Shown piece by piece: positions 36,701-49,994 of a stretch of DNA of 64,000 bases. The first letter of the stretch is position 1. Every line of letters starts with the position of its first letter. Both the position numbers and the translations under genes were made by a program. The notes beneath the pieces are model-generated. The model was given only the letters and a program-made list of their open reading frames with translations, was not told where the DNA came from and did no database searches. The DNA is taken from NCBI GenBank assembly GCA_036346205.1, contig JARFJB010002198.1:62001-126000 (forward strand). Direction: 5' to 3'. The DNA comes from Vesta saturnalis (Eukaryota; Arthropoda; Insecta; Coleoptera; Lampyridae).

Positions 36701-39700
36701 TTTTAAGAAATGTATGCAAAATGTAGAACGTTCTTCAAAATCTTGTGTACTTAACTCTTGATTCGCTAAACTTAATTCATGAGTACTTTAACATAGTGGG
36801 GTTATACATCGATAACTTGTTACATAGTTACATAGATTGTCAGTTTGATAGGGTAAATAATCCGTTTTGGTGTTTAATAGCGTTTTCAGAAAGTCAAATT
36901 TTCGTTTGTTACAGTAGTTTAGTTTCCTTATTTATAATTATCAAGAAATTTGAAAAAGAGGATAATACATCTATTAAATTAGTTTGTTTTTTGTGAGTCA
37001 GTGAATTATGTTGTTATTCCTTAAATGAGAAACAGTAATTTTAATCACAATTGGAACATAAATGATGCAACTTGAAACTTTTCATTTATATAAATTATAC
37101 ATATATCACTCTCGCATAACAATCACGTCCATATTATGTAATGGAAACACATTTTAAAATACAAATGGTGAATAATGATGGTCTATAAGTAGATGTTCCA
37201 ATTTGAACAATACAATAAAAGTTTTTTTTTTAGAAATACTCTTAAGGAATGAAAAGACACAGAATTGTGTAATTTGGAATCTTGTCGCTTCCGTACAAAT
37301 TCAATATCGTAAACACGTAGTAATCTGACCAGTCAGTCTTAAAACATCGCTATGCAAGGTGCATTAGGTTTGGTACATGTAAAGAATTTTTGATTCTCAA
37401 CATCTTATACAACATCTGCTGGAAGTTTTTCGATCTCAAAACTTCGTTTATTCATATTCTTAAAGAAAAAAGGACAACTTAATTCATTTTTAAATTCAAA
37501 ACTTAGTAACGTACGTGTTTAATTTTCAACTTCACCAGTGATAACTAAAGACAGAGATTAAATTAAAAGCTGTTCACGTCTGAAGCGTATAGAACAGAAA
37601 ACGGAAAACGTTATTAAAATATTAAGTTTGTCTTCTCTTGTTTATTTAAGTTAATCGTTAAAGTTAAAAAAAGAAACACGAATTTCTCCGTTTTTAAAAA
37701 GTGACGCTGTTAAATTTTTATCCTCTAATATTATTTTTATATCATGCTAATACCACTTCTAGCACACCTTTAAGCTAATAACACTACATTATTGTAATAA
37801 GTGTGACGTGTGATACATTTTGGTGCAAACATCTATAACATTTTCCTAATTTAAATAAAAATTCCATTAAGTAAGTTGTTAACCCACGCTTGACCGAAAA
37901 ATTCTGTTTCATGAAACTAGTAATTAATCCATGTCGCCTTTAGTCTAAAGTTTTTGGTAATAAATTGGGAATAATTATTTTTATGGACATTCGTGTTTCA
38001 TGTTACTCAATCTCAGCTGTAAAATAAAGGCAGTTAGGCCAAAGAGTCGTCGTATGTAGAACAATTATTGCACCTTTTTATAATGAGGACAATTATCTGG
38101 CCGATCCCTAACAATCTACTTACAATGGTCGGACAGACCTATGAGGTGCGACAAGAAATTTGTTTGTTGCCGCTTGCTCTTTGACTTGGTCGGAGAGGCC
38201 GTGCGGTTCCTAACAATACGAAACACTGTGATGTCATAAATACTGGGCGCCACTGGCTTGTCCCTGGTCGCAACACCCAAGCCAGAAAGTGCTGACGGTG
38301 TTCGGTCGGTCCTCTAAGCCTTACCTTTATTATTACTTTCCAATCTTTAATGCTTGCTGAATAATATTGTAAACCATTAAGTAACTTTTCGACAATATCA
38401 AAACACTTATCTTTATTCATAAATCCAATAAAATATGAAAAGAAAAATTCTATCATAACATAAAAGTTAACGAAAAACCTATAATATTCGTCTTTCAATA
38501 ATTGGTTGAAATTCACTAATCTACGTTCTTAAATACTAAAACACTTATTTTTCTTTAAAGTACATATATGTTTGTCGATTGCTGTGCACATAATCAACCA
38601 TTTCTTTGTGATATTTGCAGCTCTCGCCCTTTTCTTTTTTTTTCTATATTTTCATATAAAAGTACATAACGCAAACTTGAGATTTCATTAAGTTTAAATC
38701 TAAAATATAAATTCGGCAACAACGCTATTCAACCTCCTGCAAATATCACATCTACACTACCCAAAACAATTACATATAACGGCTGTCTGATTTTTCTTTA
38801 CTTATTTATTTTATAATTTGCATGCTCTTATTACTAGTGTTAATTTTTCTTTACATTTTACCTAGAATATTTACTTTAATTTGCATTAAAGCTTGGGTGG
38901 TGGATTATTATGAATAAACGTTCTAATTGACGACAATCTTGATTCTGGTAAGTTTATTAATGATTTAAACGATAATTATTAACTTTCCCAATTTACGAGG
39001 ACGATGCTTGACTATATGAGCGAGTATGAAATCGATTCAATTATTTATAATTACAATTTGAAATTTATAGCCTTTAGTCGACGATATGCACAACATATTG
39101 AATCACGATATACGAATGTTTGAATCTGCGTTCACTGACCTTATCAGGGCTGTCGATGCCGTGTTGCTTAATTGGCTCGTATTGTTCTCTTTCCCAATGC
39201 CTTTATACCATGTGGTGGTGCGATATCTTTCCTTAATCCTACTATGTACACATTGTCGATTGTATTATAACTGGTTACATCAAACATTCGAATGGAATCC
39301 AAACTTAAACTAATTGGTGAAATAAATCCCACAGGATAAACCAAGTTGTGATTAAGATAAATCACTAACAGGTAAACTTAGAATATACAGCTAGTATTTT
39401 CGCTGTTGCGAAAAACAAAAAAAAATCGTAAAGTGAAACTAAAACGTAAAATGTATCTGGAACGTAAAACCCTAGTGAGGAAGAAATGGGTAAGTATATT
39501 TGTTATTAACAGTTAAATTTTACCTTTAATAAAAGGGTTTCCAGGTTCGTGGTTGCCTTCGATGATTGTTAGAATTTTTATCCTCCGCAGAGATAACCCG
39601 TAATGCATCAAACTTTAAAACTCCCAAATTGAAACACTATGATTATTAAGTGATTTGAGATTAATCCTTTTCCAAATCAGGTAACTATAATATAGTTAAT

Positions 39701-40900
39701 TACTTTCAAAATCACTTTTCTAACACTTTTAGCTCTTACGCTAAGATGGCCGACCAGCAGATAAGAAGAAGAATAATTTTACACTTTTGAAAATTCTTAT
39801 CATAAAGATAAAATTTAAATGTGCAACTTTCTGGTCAAATTTGAAGACTATAAAGATCCTTTTTTTTAACTATTATAATTACAGTGACCTGTATTTAATC
39901 AAATAAATTGTATTTGTACATTTTCGCATTTATTCCCTTCCTCACTAGATGGCAACTATTTATCAAAAATGCTTTTATATTTACTATAAAATTATATTTA
40001 CATTACTACTAATCTAATTAACTTACTAAAAATAGTAATAAAAAAAACTACAACTATTTATGACAAATATTAATTAGTAAAAACAAATTACAACGTAATA
40101 CAATTATTAGAAACCTTCACAACGAGATGTGCAATAAACGGGTTTATGTTGGAGGAGCTTTTGTACAAAATGCAACATGTCCATGTCTTTAAAAAAATCG
40201 CTTGTAAATGGCAGCATGATCTAGGTTACCAGTAGAATATCACAAATCATTAATTTTGGTCAAAGCGGTAGAAGTCGCATTTAAAACACACATGAAAGTG
40301 AATTTTAGTTTTATTACGACATTGTTTACAGAATCAAAGCGCAACTTGTCATTGTAGTCTAAAGTGTGTTTGAACGCTCTGTATATATACGTATTTTTTT
40401 AAATTTACTCAATTCTCGTTTTCACGCTAATGAAATTTGTTGTTTTTATGGATCTTAAAGTTATAATTAAATTGATATATCGTTTGCTTTATATTGTTTT
40501 TCGGATTAGAATTGGTCGTGTTTAGTTTAAAGTGAATTTCTTTGTTAGAATTAATTTACATTAGAATTGAAATTGTATAAATTTTCGTAAGGTCCAAAAT
40601 TAAAAACGTAATTGTTATTGAGAGATAAAATTCCAAGTTGTTTTTCGTATTATGTTTCTGTTAACTTCCATTTGACGAACGGAGCTATGATCCTATTGCA
40701 GTACAATTTACCGATTTATTTTCAATTAAAAATAACTTAACGATAAGATTTTGTCTCGATTCCTATGAAAGCATTCTGAGGTATCCTTTAGGATTACAGT
40801 TTGTAGCATGACGTAATTTCTTTTGATCATTTACGCGAAGGGCTTATCGTATGTACCGAATTGTATAATTTTGAAGGTAATGAGTAGTATGATTTGTTGT
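36701..40900. other. AT-rich intergenic, no gene seen
   Basis: No family recognised. A GC-richer patch at 38100-38330, which contains GGCGCCACTGGC and several GACC/GGTC blocks, may be an unassigned old repeat. Small ORFs are of chance length. Confidence 0.55.
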
Positions 40901-43100
40901 TGTTTTTAAAATCAAGTATGGCGTAACTGAAGAAGTTTTGAATGTACGTCCTCAGTCTTGGAATGATGCCGTAAGCGCTAAGGCTCGTTTGTACTTCGTC
41001 GTATACACGAAGTTTGGTGCGTGGAGGTAGTGAAGTATTTACGCCCTTCTTGGAGGTTAAGTGAAGCTGTCGTGAAAATTTGATTTTCGTTACCTTTAAT
41101 TGGAGGATTATTTTGTGTCTTCTCGCCTCCTGAAGTATTCATCGTATCGGTGTCGCATAGCAACATATTCTCGTCCGTGGAATTTCGGTTCAGTGTCGAA
41201 TGGTGCTGGCCCTAACTCCTTCGGAGTTCTTTTGCGCCTGGTGTGCGGATCAAAAGTAAATAGTTCAAGTGAAGTAAATAAGTTAGTGTTTGTTGATGAC
41301 TTTGTGTAAATGGCAAGCGCATAACAAACAATCATCGCTGTAAATAAAGAAAGCTTTTCGTTTAATTGTAACCATAATATTGGTCAAGAACTTTGTAAAT
41401 ATCGTTAATAAGAAAACGCCGTTTAAATAACTATACCGAATTTTAATATTAAGTTTAAAGGAGTAAAATTAATCAACTATCAAGTAAATAGTGTGCATTT
41501 ACTTTGAATAAAATGAAGAACTAGTTAACGGAAAGTTTTGGTTGAAGTAACTCTCGTAAATTAAGTTCGAGCAAATATGAATAAGATTTGTCGTTTGTGA
41601 AAGTTCACACGGAAAGCGTGCCGTAATAACCCACTGTCGAATAATTTAGAGTACCTGGTGGACTTGGTGTCCGACCGATTGTCGTAGTTCAGAGGAGGAA
41701 GAACATCTTTTGTTGTTGGTGTTATGTAAGGTAACGTTTATTTTTTATTTTTGGTGACAATAATAAAGTATGTGTTTTTTATTTTTGCTTGTGTTTATGT
41801 AGGAGGATGCAAAAAGCTTTCTTGTGTAATCTACCGTATATAGGCCCTTCAGGCAATTTTGAAGACAGGCGTATTCATCCTCACAGTTTACTGTGTTTCC
41901 TGATTTTGTTGTTGTGCAAATTCTGTGTACCGAAAGTTGGTATTACCGATATTTTATATTATTTCTGTTGTATTTAATGAAAGGTATTTGTTTATAATAT
42001 ATGGTAACTGACCTTAAAGTGTCTTGCAGGCGCCGAGTGAAATTTTATTAGTTTTATTCTAGATTTCTTGTTTTGGAATTCCGAAATTTAATGTTTTTTT
42101 AGGTAACTGTATCAAAATTTGAGATGTAAATGTTATAATATACGACCATTGTTATTGTTTATAACTGTTTTATTGATTAATATTAATCTATTGTGATTCA
42201 TCCTCTGTGCTACAATTTTAACGTAAGGTAATAAGCTAAAAGAGTAGAAACCTTTTGATTCACATTTAGGATCTCTGTTTTTTTTAAGTAATTAATTAAA
42301 AGATAAGATTTTGAGGAATGAGATTCATTATGGTTTGACGCAATGCATTTAGAATGACGTAATATGAGTTTTCTGAGCGAACAGCTGATTGTATTGTTGT
42401 GTGCATACGGGGGTATCTCGAAAAGTTGCGAGATACCTTGGAAGTATAGGTATCGACATCTATTGGAGACACTCTAGTGCCTGGTTTGACGAACAGGCAA
42501 GCGAATATAATTGTGTGTTATGGCAGCTAGGTAACTTATTTTGGGAATTTAGGTATTACGTCCCGATATCGACATTTGATAACTTTTAGAATTTTATAAA
42601 TTTGTCATCGCGTTTATTTAGTTTGTGGTGACGTATATTTTAATTGAATAATTAAATTGTATTTTTGTATTAGTTGAGCTAATAATTTTTGACGTAGATT
42701 TATCGAAATATTTATTGAGTTTTGGGCTTTATTTCGCATTTCGTGGCTTCTATATTTAAAGCTTAAGATTTTATTGAAGTTTAGGTGAACCTGGCGTTAA
42801 TATTTTTAGAATAGACTTTGTAGAAGTAGTAAATTTTTGAGTAAACGTGTTGGTTTCCTGTTAGACCAATATAACATCGGTTCATGACGTTTTCCCGCTA
42901 TAAATGAATTTAACTGGTGGCGCCTTTTTGACTTTATCTACCGATTTTGACGATTTTGGGAGTGGCTACTAGTGCCTCTAACGATCTTTAAGTAAAAACC
43001 CTGCCCACACCACGGAGCTATGCCGTGGCACAAATTGCCTTTACGGGCTGTATGCTCTAGTGAGTATTTAGCCTGTAACGGTAGCCATTAATTATGGCTG
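40900..43100 (+). repeat. Possible unassigned repeat, copy 1 (T/G-rich strand)
   Basis: GC-richer islands (about 40920-41330, 41600-41720, 42370-42560, 42880-43090) in a T/G-rich strand. The last 150 bp resemble 57.95-58.13 kb, including a hairpin at 43010-43028 (CCACGG/CCGTGG) and then TAGTGAGTATTTA and CTGTAACGG. I could not find terminal repeats or coding sequence. The ORF 41335-41108 (minus) is unassigned. Confidence 0.35.
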
Positions 43101-43829
43101 AAGTTGTAACTGTGCATGTGCTCGGTGGCTTTGTTACAACTTGTGTTGTTTTAAATCAAAAAAATTAGAAAATGACGCGCTAGTTTATACATAATGTCGA
43201 CCTTTGTGGCAATAATGGATGGTGTATTAGTAAGTGACGTGACCATTAACGGCAGTAGAAGACAACGTACTACAGAAAAAGCGAGGTTAGAAAAGAAGAA
43301 AACAGGGTAAATCTTCTTGTTAACTCATTTGGTACGTTTTGACTATAGATTTAATTTATTTAAGATACGAATCAAAAGACCTGCATTGAGAAAAGTGGAA
43401 TTACAAATGTGTGCATCCCAAATACAAAAAATTTCAATGTAACGATATTCCAAAACAAATAATATACACTAAAAAAAACGTTTATAAAGATAACGGTAAA
43501 CTAAATAAAAATGCATCTTATTAAAAAATTGGCGATAAAATGTCTGTATGACAATACTTTAGGGTGCTTAAATAATAAATTCCGAAAGATACGGGAAGTC
43601 GGAACATTTTACAAGTAAATCTTAATCCCCTGTAGACGGCATCGGTAAAGAACCTTTTTTTTTTCTGTCGGCATATTGACACAGATATAAGATGCAAAAG
43701 GTGTAGCAATATATGGCAGAGCCTTAAATTAAAAACAAAGAAATCCTCTGGGAGTGCAAATTCTAGGTACAGCTTGCGGATTATCTGGTAAGTTGAATAT
43801 TTTTCCTCAATTGCAAATTTGAAACAGTC
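43101..43829. other. No recognisable gene
   Basis: A 9-bp perfect inverted pair (AGTTGTAAC/GTTACAACT) spans 43101-43143. A short ATG-led segment from 43195 (MSTFVAIMDGVLV...) ends near a possible splice donor at about 43308, but nothing supports it as an exon. Confidence 0.4.
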
Positions 43830-44291
43830 AAGCCCCGTTGCTGACGACTGTGCAAGGAATGAATGGCGAGTCGGTACATGAAATGTTAGAGGTATGCATG
43901 GTAAAGAACTTGAAATTGCGAATGCAATGTACTAACGGTAGCTTGATATTCTGTGTGTATCGGAGACAAAGCGAAAAGGAAAGGATGCTGTTGAGATGGA
44001 GGATGGCAGGATACGTGTTGAACGTATGTAAACCAAACGAAAGGGTGATGATAGTGGCAGATATGAACGGATTTGTGGGTGTACAGAGAGAACATACTGA
44101 ACGCGTTCTAGCACAGTTCGAAGACCAAAGAGTCAATGGAATGGTGAACGCCTGATGAACATCCGTCTGGAAAGAAGCCTATTTGTATCTAGTACATGGT
44201 TTAAACATAAAAATGTGCATATGTATACATGACAAAGATGAGAATCTAAAAGTATGGGTTATGAAAATGTAAACTTTCACCATTATCACAC

Positions 44292-44982
44292 ATAATAAAA
44301 TATTTATTTTTGGGTTTTTAATGGTGTATTCTAATTATATTTAAACGTTTCGATAACACAGTTATCTTCGTCAGTAGTAATATCTGTTAAAATTGTTAAA
44401 GATGTTAGACAATTTTGAAAGTTGAAAAATTAAACACGAACATCAGCCTGCTATCATATAGTTTGAGAAACGTATAAAGCCAATATAAAATTAAATTTTA
44501 GTAAAGAATAACTAGGTCATTAAAAATTAAATATTATTAAACTGTCTTAAAGATGAAAATCAGAATAATCTCTACGACGAAAGCTAACAATGAAAATGTC
44601 AACCAAAGAACACTTTTAACAAAATTTAATCAAGTCATGATGTAAGAGTAAAGTTGTGAGAAACTTCAATTTCAAAATGATAGAAGCATTCACAAATAAA
44701 CATGACATCAAATTGATTTATCATCTTTAAGACAGTTTAACAATATTTAATTTTAATGACCTAGTTATTCTTTACTCAAATTTAATTTATAGTTGGACTT
44801 ACGTTTCTCAAACTGTTATGTCGGCTGATGTTTATGTTTTAATTTTTCAACTTTGACAAAATTGTTTCAACTTAACAATTTTAATAGATATTACTACTGA
44901 CGAAGATAACTGTGTTATCGAAACGTTTAGATTTATAATGTAAAACACACCATTAAAAACCCAAAAGATAAGTATTTTATTA
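44292..44982. mobile_element. Foldback (PLE-tail-like) inserted in the LINE endonuclease
   Basis: The left arm (44292-44562) and the right arm (44720-44982) are imperfect inverted copies with a 157-bp centre. The outer ends read TTTTTGGGTTTTTAATGGTGT or its complement. Each arm carries a GATAAC-TGT-GTTATC hairpin bordered by CTGACGA and GAAAC, a layout I associate with Penelope-like 3' regions. The LINE endonuclease reading resumes on the far side, so this is an insertion. No coding sequence remains. Confidence 0.8.
44899..44926 (+). ncRNA. Hammerhead-like core in the right arm
   Basis: CTGACGA, a 6-bp stem (GATAAC/GTTATC, loop TGT) and GAAAC occur in hammerhead order (CUGANGA, stem II, GAAA). 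One A is unpaired at the base of stem II. The mirror copy lies in the left arm at about 44350-44378 on the minus strand. I could not identify a cleavage triplet or stem I, so ribozyme activity is not shown. Confidence 0.35.
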
Positions 44983-46690
44983 AAAGTATGATTGACTTGA
45001 TAATGTATGATGAACGACTTAGAAGCCTGATCTAAGACATAAAAGTAATGCGCGAATCGGAGTATGGATAGGACCACTTTTTGGTTGTATCGAGGATGTG
45101 TTTAGGGTAAAAGTGGGCCTGGAGAAGGAAATCAAACGTTGTGGGAATGTCCAGAATTAGGGCAGACAAAATAGTAGATAATGGTGCGAGAAAGAAATAC
45201 GCAGATGCCGTGAGTAAAGAGTTAAGTGTGAAAGAGACAGTGTAGAACGAACAAATAAAAGATGCTGACGTTGAAGGTGCATGCATAAGCTTGAAAAATA
45301 GTGTTTTTAATTGAGCCGTGCGGATAGGTGAAAGAGCGACTATAGGTAGACAGAAAAAACATGCTTAGTGGAATGAATCTGTAAAAAAGGCAGTACGTAA
45401 GAAAAAATATACGTACATGGTAATGATTGCTGCAAAAAATGAGACTGATAATAAGCGGTGACATGGGGTGTATAGATTAAGAACCAAAGAAGCGAAGGAG
45501 GTAATGAGAATAAGTAAAGATGGTTGTGGAAGGAGACAAATGCAGAATGATTTTGAGGGAAACAAAGAATTCTTCTGGAAATGGGTCAAAAATACAAATC
45601 GTGGCCCAAAATAGAACGCTGCAGGAGTGATGAATACGAACAACGAAACAGTATGGGGCAATTGTGAAATGAGCAAATTCTAGCAAGAATATTTCGGAAA
45701 GCTGTAAGGAGGAAAGTAAGACTGAAGGGTGAAATAAGGAGAATGAACAGGGAATGGTGAATGTACGCCTTAAACGTGGAAAAGTGCCACGGGACTGGAA
45801 GAGCGCGGTCATAGTACCAAGGGGAACAAGAGTGATTGCAAGAACTACAGAGGAATAAGTTTGCTCAGTGTACTTGGTAAAGTATTTGGAAGAATACTGA
45901 TTGAGTAGGAGAAACTACATAAACTAAGATTTAGGATGTGCAGGGTGGCTTCATGCCAAGGATAGGATGGTTGCTTTCCAGCAGATGATCTAAAAGGGTT
46001 TAAGTGTAAGGGGACCTATATTGTGCGTTTGTAGATCTGGAGAAATCATGGGACAAAGTGAACAGGGAGAAGCTGTGGAAAATACTAAATGAATATGGTT
46101 TAAATAAAGGTCTAATAAACGGAATAAGAGCTGTATGCAACGGTAGCCGGGCATGTGTTAGGGTGAGAGGAGGTGTAAGTGAATGGTTTAATATTGAGCA
46201 AGGAAAGCGACAAAGCTGTGTGATGTCACCGTGGTTGTCCAACGTTACATGAATAAATGTGTTATGCAAGCATGTACGGATACAAATGGTGTAATGGTTG
46301 GTGACGTAAATGTACGAGTTCTGGTGTATGCAGATGACGCAATTTTAATAAGTGACAGTGCGGATGAGCTACAAAGGACGATGTTGGATAGATATAAAAC
46401 TAGTACATTACGTTGGTTTGGTCATATTGAGAGAATGAACAACGCACGATTAGCAAAACAAATATATCTGGGTGACGTTAGAGGTAAGGCCTCGTTAGAG
46501 GTAAGGCCTGGCCTGGTAGGCGCGTAAGTCTTGGCTGGATGTAGTAGAATGTATGGTAAAAGAAAGAAAGGTAAGGAGAGACAATGTATGAACCTTGCGG
46601 AAGCTAGGAAATCATGGAGAAAGATTGGAAATGAAAAATAAATAAGAGGCATAGATCGTTTTGCCTACCCCGCAAGGGAATGGCGTGAAG

Positions 46691-47520
46691 GTTAGGTAAT
46701 GTTGTGTATTCCAAAACCTTCATTGCATTAATAGTAATTTTTCTCCCAACAAAAAGAAATTTTGACGGTGTTTTATTAACTATACTAACTAACTACATTA
46801 AATCATTATACTAAAATGAAATCCTTATCGTAACTTTACATTTTAAAGAGTTTGTAATGAAAATAAAACTAAGATAAGCAGTAGTGATCGGTTAGTCTTT
46901 CATTTTTTGTACGTAGCTTGAGTAAACAAAGGCCTTTTTATACAAGAAAGTAGTGTTAGTTTGATTGAGGCATAATTCCTGCATAATTACAAAAAACTAT
47001 ATTTCTGTTGTAAAATAAATAAACAAATAAAAAACTCAGTAAACATGATATAGAATATATAGAACAATAAAATTCATAATAAGTTTTCACAATGAATTAT
47101 TTTCCGTTTCGTCTGCATCTCTTTTACTTTTATACTTCTCAATTAATCCATTTCTCATCTCAATATTCATTTATGGATAGTTTGTTTTACTCTTTGATAT
47201 GCGCTTATTTCATTCAGTTATTACTTTATTATATCATTTATTTCAAATGTCTTAGAATAGTATACCCAAGTATTTATTCGTAGATAAAGTGCTCCACATA
47301 AACATTGCGTCCCTTTTTAAACCTTTACATTATTTTTATTTACGTATTTTTCCTGTCAGCAGTGCCTGACTTCTCATTTCCGTTCTCTTGATTTATGTTA
47401 AATATACTTTATTGTCTTATAACTTTTAGATCACTTTAATAATTTTATAAATATTAGGTTGGCCATTACTCATATCTATACCTTCACTAAAGTTCCCTAA
47501 ATTGAAGTATTCATCTTAAC
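46691..47520. other. AT-rich intergenic, no gene seen
   Basis: No coding or structural signal recognised. Confidence 0.6.
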
Positions 47521-47565
47521 TTATTTAAACGTTTCGATAACTGCTGTAGTTAACCTCATTAGTAA
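47520..47565 (-). repeat. Isolated Penelope-like tail motif
   Basis: On the minus strand: CTAATGA, then GGTTAACT with loop and AGTTATC, then GAAACGTTTAAATAA. It has the same layout as the hairpin in the 44.3-45.0 kb foldback, with a degenerate first box (CTAATGA for CTGATGA). No second arm was found nearby. Confidence 0.45.
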
Positions 47566-49231
47566 ATGGTTATAGCTTTAAGAACTAATTGATATATCAA
47601 AATGAATTTATGAAGTATGAAAACGCAAATAGCTGTTCACTACATTATTATAAGAGCTTAGGCGCAAGAGCATAAGGGCGCACTAAGAAAGCGATACATG
47701 GTCTTACCTTTACTTTGCCTTAACTATTGCAACAGTTAGTCCCCTCTCCGAAAAACGTTTGACTTAACAAATATTTCAACTACACATTTACCTGGGAAGT
47801 TTTCCTTCCTGAATCCTTACCGTCTTCTTGCTCCTTATGGTTACTCTATCACTCCCATTCCGACTTTGTTTTTTTATGTAGTTACATGAACGACGTTAAC
47901 GATAAATAACATTCTCCTTATCATAGGTATTTCATTATATTACCTCAATCATTGTTGTGTTCTAATTAATGAATAATTTGGGAAGATTCGAACATTAATT
48001 ACCAAAACTCTAATTCTCTTTTTTCTTTGTTTATTACAATGAAGTTTCTAGTGCTTATTACTCTTTTCAAACGTTAATGAATTTTATTCCTTATTTGAAA
48101 CCTTCTTTTCCGTGGTGTCAGTACATGAATTTTTGAAATTTGCTCACGTTTTTTTACACAAATCCGTTAATAGTTCACACACAAGACAAAGAAATATAGC
48201 TACTGTCTTTCAGGCAGCATTACTCTTAAAAAAACTTTTATTTTAATAATTGAAGAATCTCTAACCCTTTACTTGCGAGCATTAAGAACTCACTAAACTT
48301 GTTGGTCTAAATTTGTCAGTTAACTACGTTTATACAAAAGGCAGATGTTTATGAATTTGTGAAAAAGTTTTGATAGTTATATACTTTTCAAGTTAATTTT
48401 ACCGTTTGTCTTGCATGTTTTGTGGGGACGACACGAAAAGTATTAATTAAACTGTATTACGTGGTAAATTCGCGTTAGGCCTCGCGTATTGTTTATAAAA
48501 ATAAGCGGGTTGCCAAGCTAACTCACTGGAAAGGGCCGTAGGTCGGCCTAAGATGTATTGTAACTTCAAAGCCTTATACCTACCAAAACTAAGTCTCAAT
48601 AATCGGTAATAAATGTCACGGGCACCGCTGTGGTCTGAATTTTCTTGTAGTTGTAGTCTTAGGCTACAAGTCAACAAGCTTAAACACAGAAAGAAATAAT
48701 TAAAAATCTAAATAATTTACGTTACTGATAAACTCGCTAAATGAATAAAATGAATGAAATGAACATTAAAAATTGTATACAGATTGTAATTAGGGCGCAA
48801 TGCACATTCTGGGTTTTTGTTAATCTGCAGTTTATTAATGCTATATTATATTTTTGCATGGTGTTATGACTATATAGCTGTTTAGCCAGGAAATGTGCTG
48901 TTTAGAGTAACACAGTGGTTCTACGAGGAAGAGACGGAAACGTTAATACTTTTAAAAGACTAAATCAGCTCCGGCAGTCATCTCTAAACCGTAAATTTGC
49001 TATATTCCGAAAAGATTTGCATTGAAGTCGAAATACGACTTTCCAAGATGAACTATGACCCCATATTAAAATTGGATACGAAAGAATACTTTGGATTAGG
49101 GTATAATAAGCCGTTCGCATACTATAACGTATTATTTTGAAATCTGTTTAACAAAAGGACAGATTTGTTGATTTCATTTGTAATACTTTAGCAGTGTGAA
49201 TAAAATTTTAATTTAGTTTCAATATTAGAAG
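47566..49231. other. No gene seen
   Basis: AT-rich. A GC-richer spot at 48460-48680 contains a 76-codon minus ORF without recognisable similarity. Confidence 0.55.
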
Positions 49232-49680
49232 TTAAATTACACTTTTTGGAGATATAGGTAAAACATTTCTGTTGGCTTCAATCAACTTTAATTTGTTATT
49301 AACACACCAATTTTCAACTTCGTTAACACCAGTTTGTGCATTTGCATTAATATCTTGGTTGACTGAAATTAAAGTTACGTCCTCAGCATAAATAATAAAG
49401 CTGATGAGTGGTGATATGGGCAACGAAAAATAATTAATATAAATAAAAAAAATGGAATGGTACCTAGAATTGAGTCGTGAGAAACGTCGTGCTGAATGGG
49501 TAACTATGCGCAAAAATCGGCAATTTGCTTATTTAGAGTTTTTTCAGTAATTTTGCTAAACACTGGTAACTTTGAAATAGGTCTGTAACCACCCAAATCA
49601 TTTATATCGTAATCTTTCTTGAAAAATGGCGAAACTTTGAGAGATCCAGTGAAGACCCCAGTGCTATGCTAATGATAATG
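49232..49680 (-). pseudogene. Non-LTR RT fragment with internal deletion
   Basis: The N-terminal RT motif lies at about 49530-49670 (FFKKDYDINDLGGYRPISKLPVFSKITEKTL in frame, family YRPIS). After a deletion removing the central fingers and the AFD block, the palm follows: ISFIIYAEDVTLISVNQD near 49380, with the catalytic YADD changed to YAED. ENWCVNNKLKL comes next at about 49300. It is a different LINE family from the other two in the window. Confidence 0.8.
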
Positions 49681-49994
49681 TTGATTGTCAGGTATCAGTT
49701 AAACCTATGCTTACCTGCAATTTTATTATTTTCATATGTGTGGTTCCTTTACATTCACCAGGCATAATCTAAAAAATTATTAATGTTAGTTATACAATTT
49801 CAAAGGTAAGCTAGTTGTATTCAATCTAATAAATTTCTCTCAATCAAAGCGGATTGAATATGCTGTGCAGAACTCATACCTTATCTGTATATTGTCAATG
49901 GTTCCTACAATTTTGCACCTGCAAGTCATATGTAATTATGTTATGTAGTTGCACAATCGACATTGTTTCACTATCGCTTAATCGACTTATATAT

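Larger units (their letters stand above)
43830..46690 (+). pseudogene. Endonuclease-RT non-LTR retrotransposon (LINE)
   Basis: The apurinic-type endonuclease occupies 43838-44290: GMNGESVHEMLEV, ERVMIVADMNGFVG (family GDMN), TWFKHKNVHMYT. It resumes after an inserted foldback at about 44990 with IMYDERLRSLI and a DHFLVV block. A linker with VDNGARKKYADAVSKEL (45180-45230) follows. The RT shows AFVDLEKSWDKVNREKLWKI (46025-46080), GGVSEWFNIEQGKRQSCVMSPW and VLVYADDAILIS (46320-46345, catalytic Asp pair intact). A deletion after ADELQRTMLD joins it to TSTLRWFGHIERMNNARLAKQ. Many stops break it. The style is RTE/CR1-like; the clade is unresolved. The 3' tail matches 15.55 kb. Confidence 0.88.

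Noticed and set aside
41108..41335. 75-codon minus ORF with charged C-terminus, considered as a host exon.
   Set aside because: No recognised family; overlaps a plus ORF of similar length and lies in a suspected repeat.
43194..43310. Possible short exon starting MSTFVAIMDG with a GT after it.
   Set aside because: No upstream acceptor, partner exon or similarity; length is within chance.
43828..44136. Minus-strand ORFs of 60-102 codons.
   Set aside because: Antisense to the LINE endonuclease, whose motifs are clear on plus.
45032..46269. Several Phe/Ser/Leu-rich minus-strand ORFs.
   Set aside because: Antisense shadows of the plus-strand LINE; the sense strand shows RT motifs.
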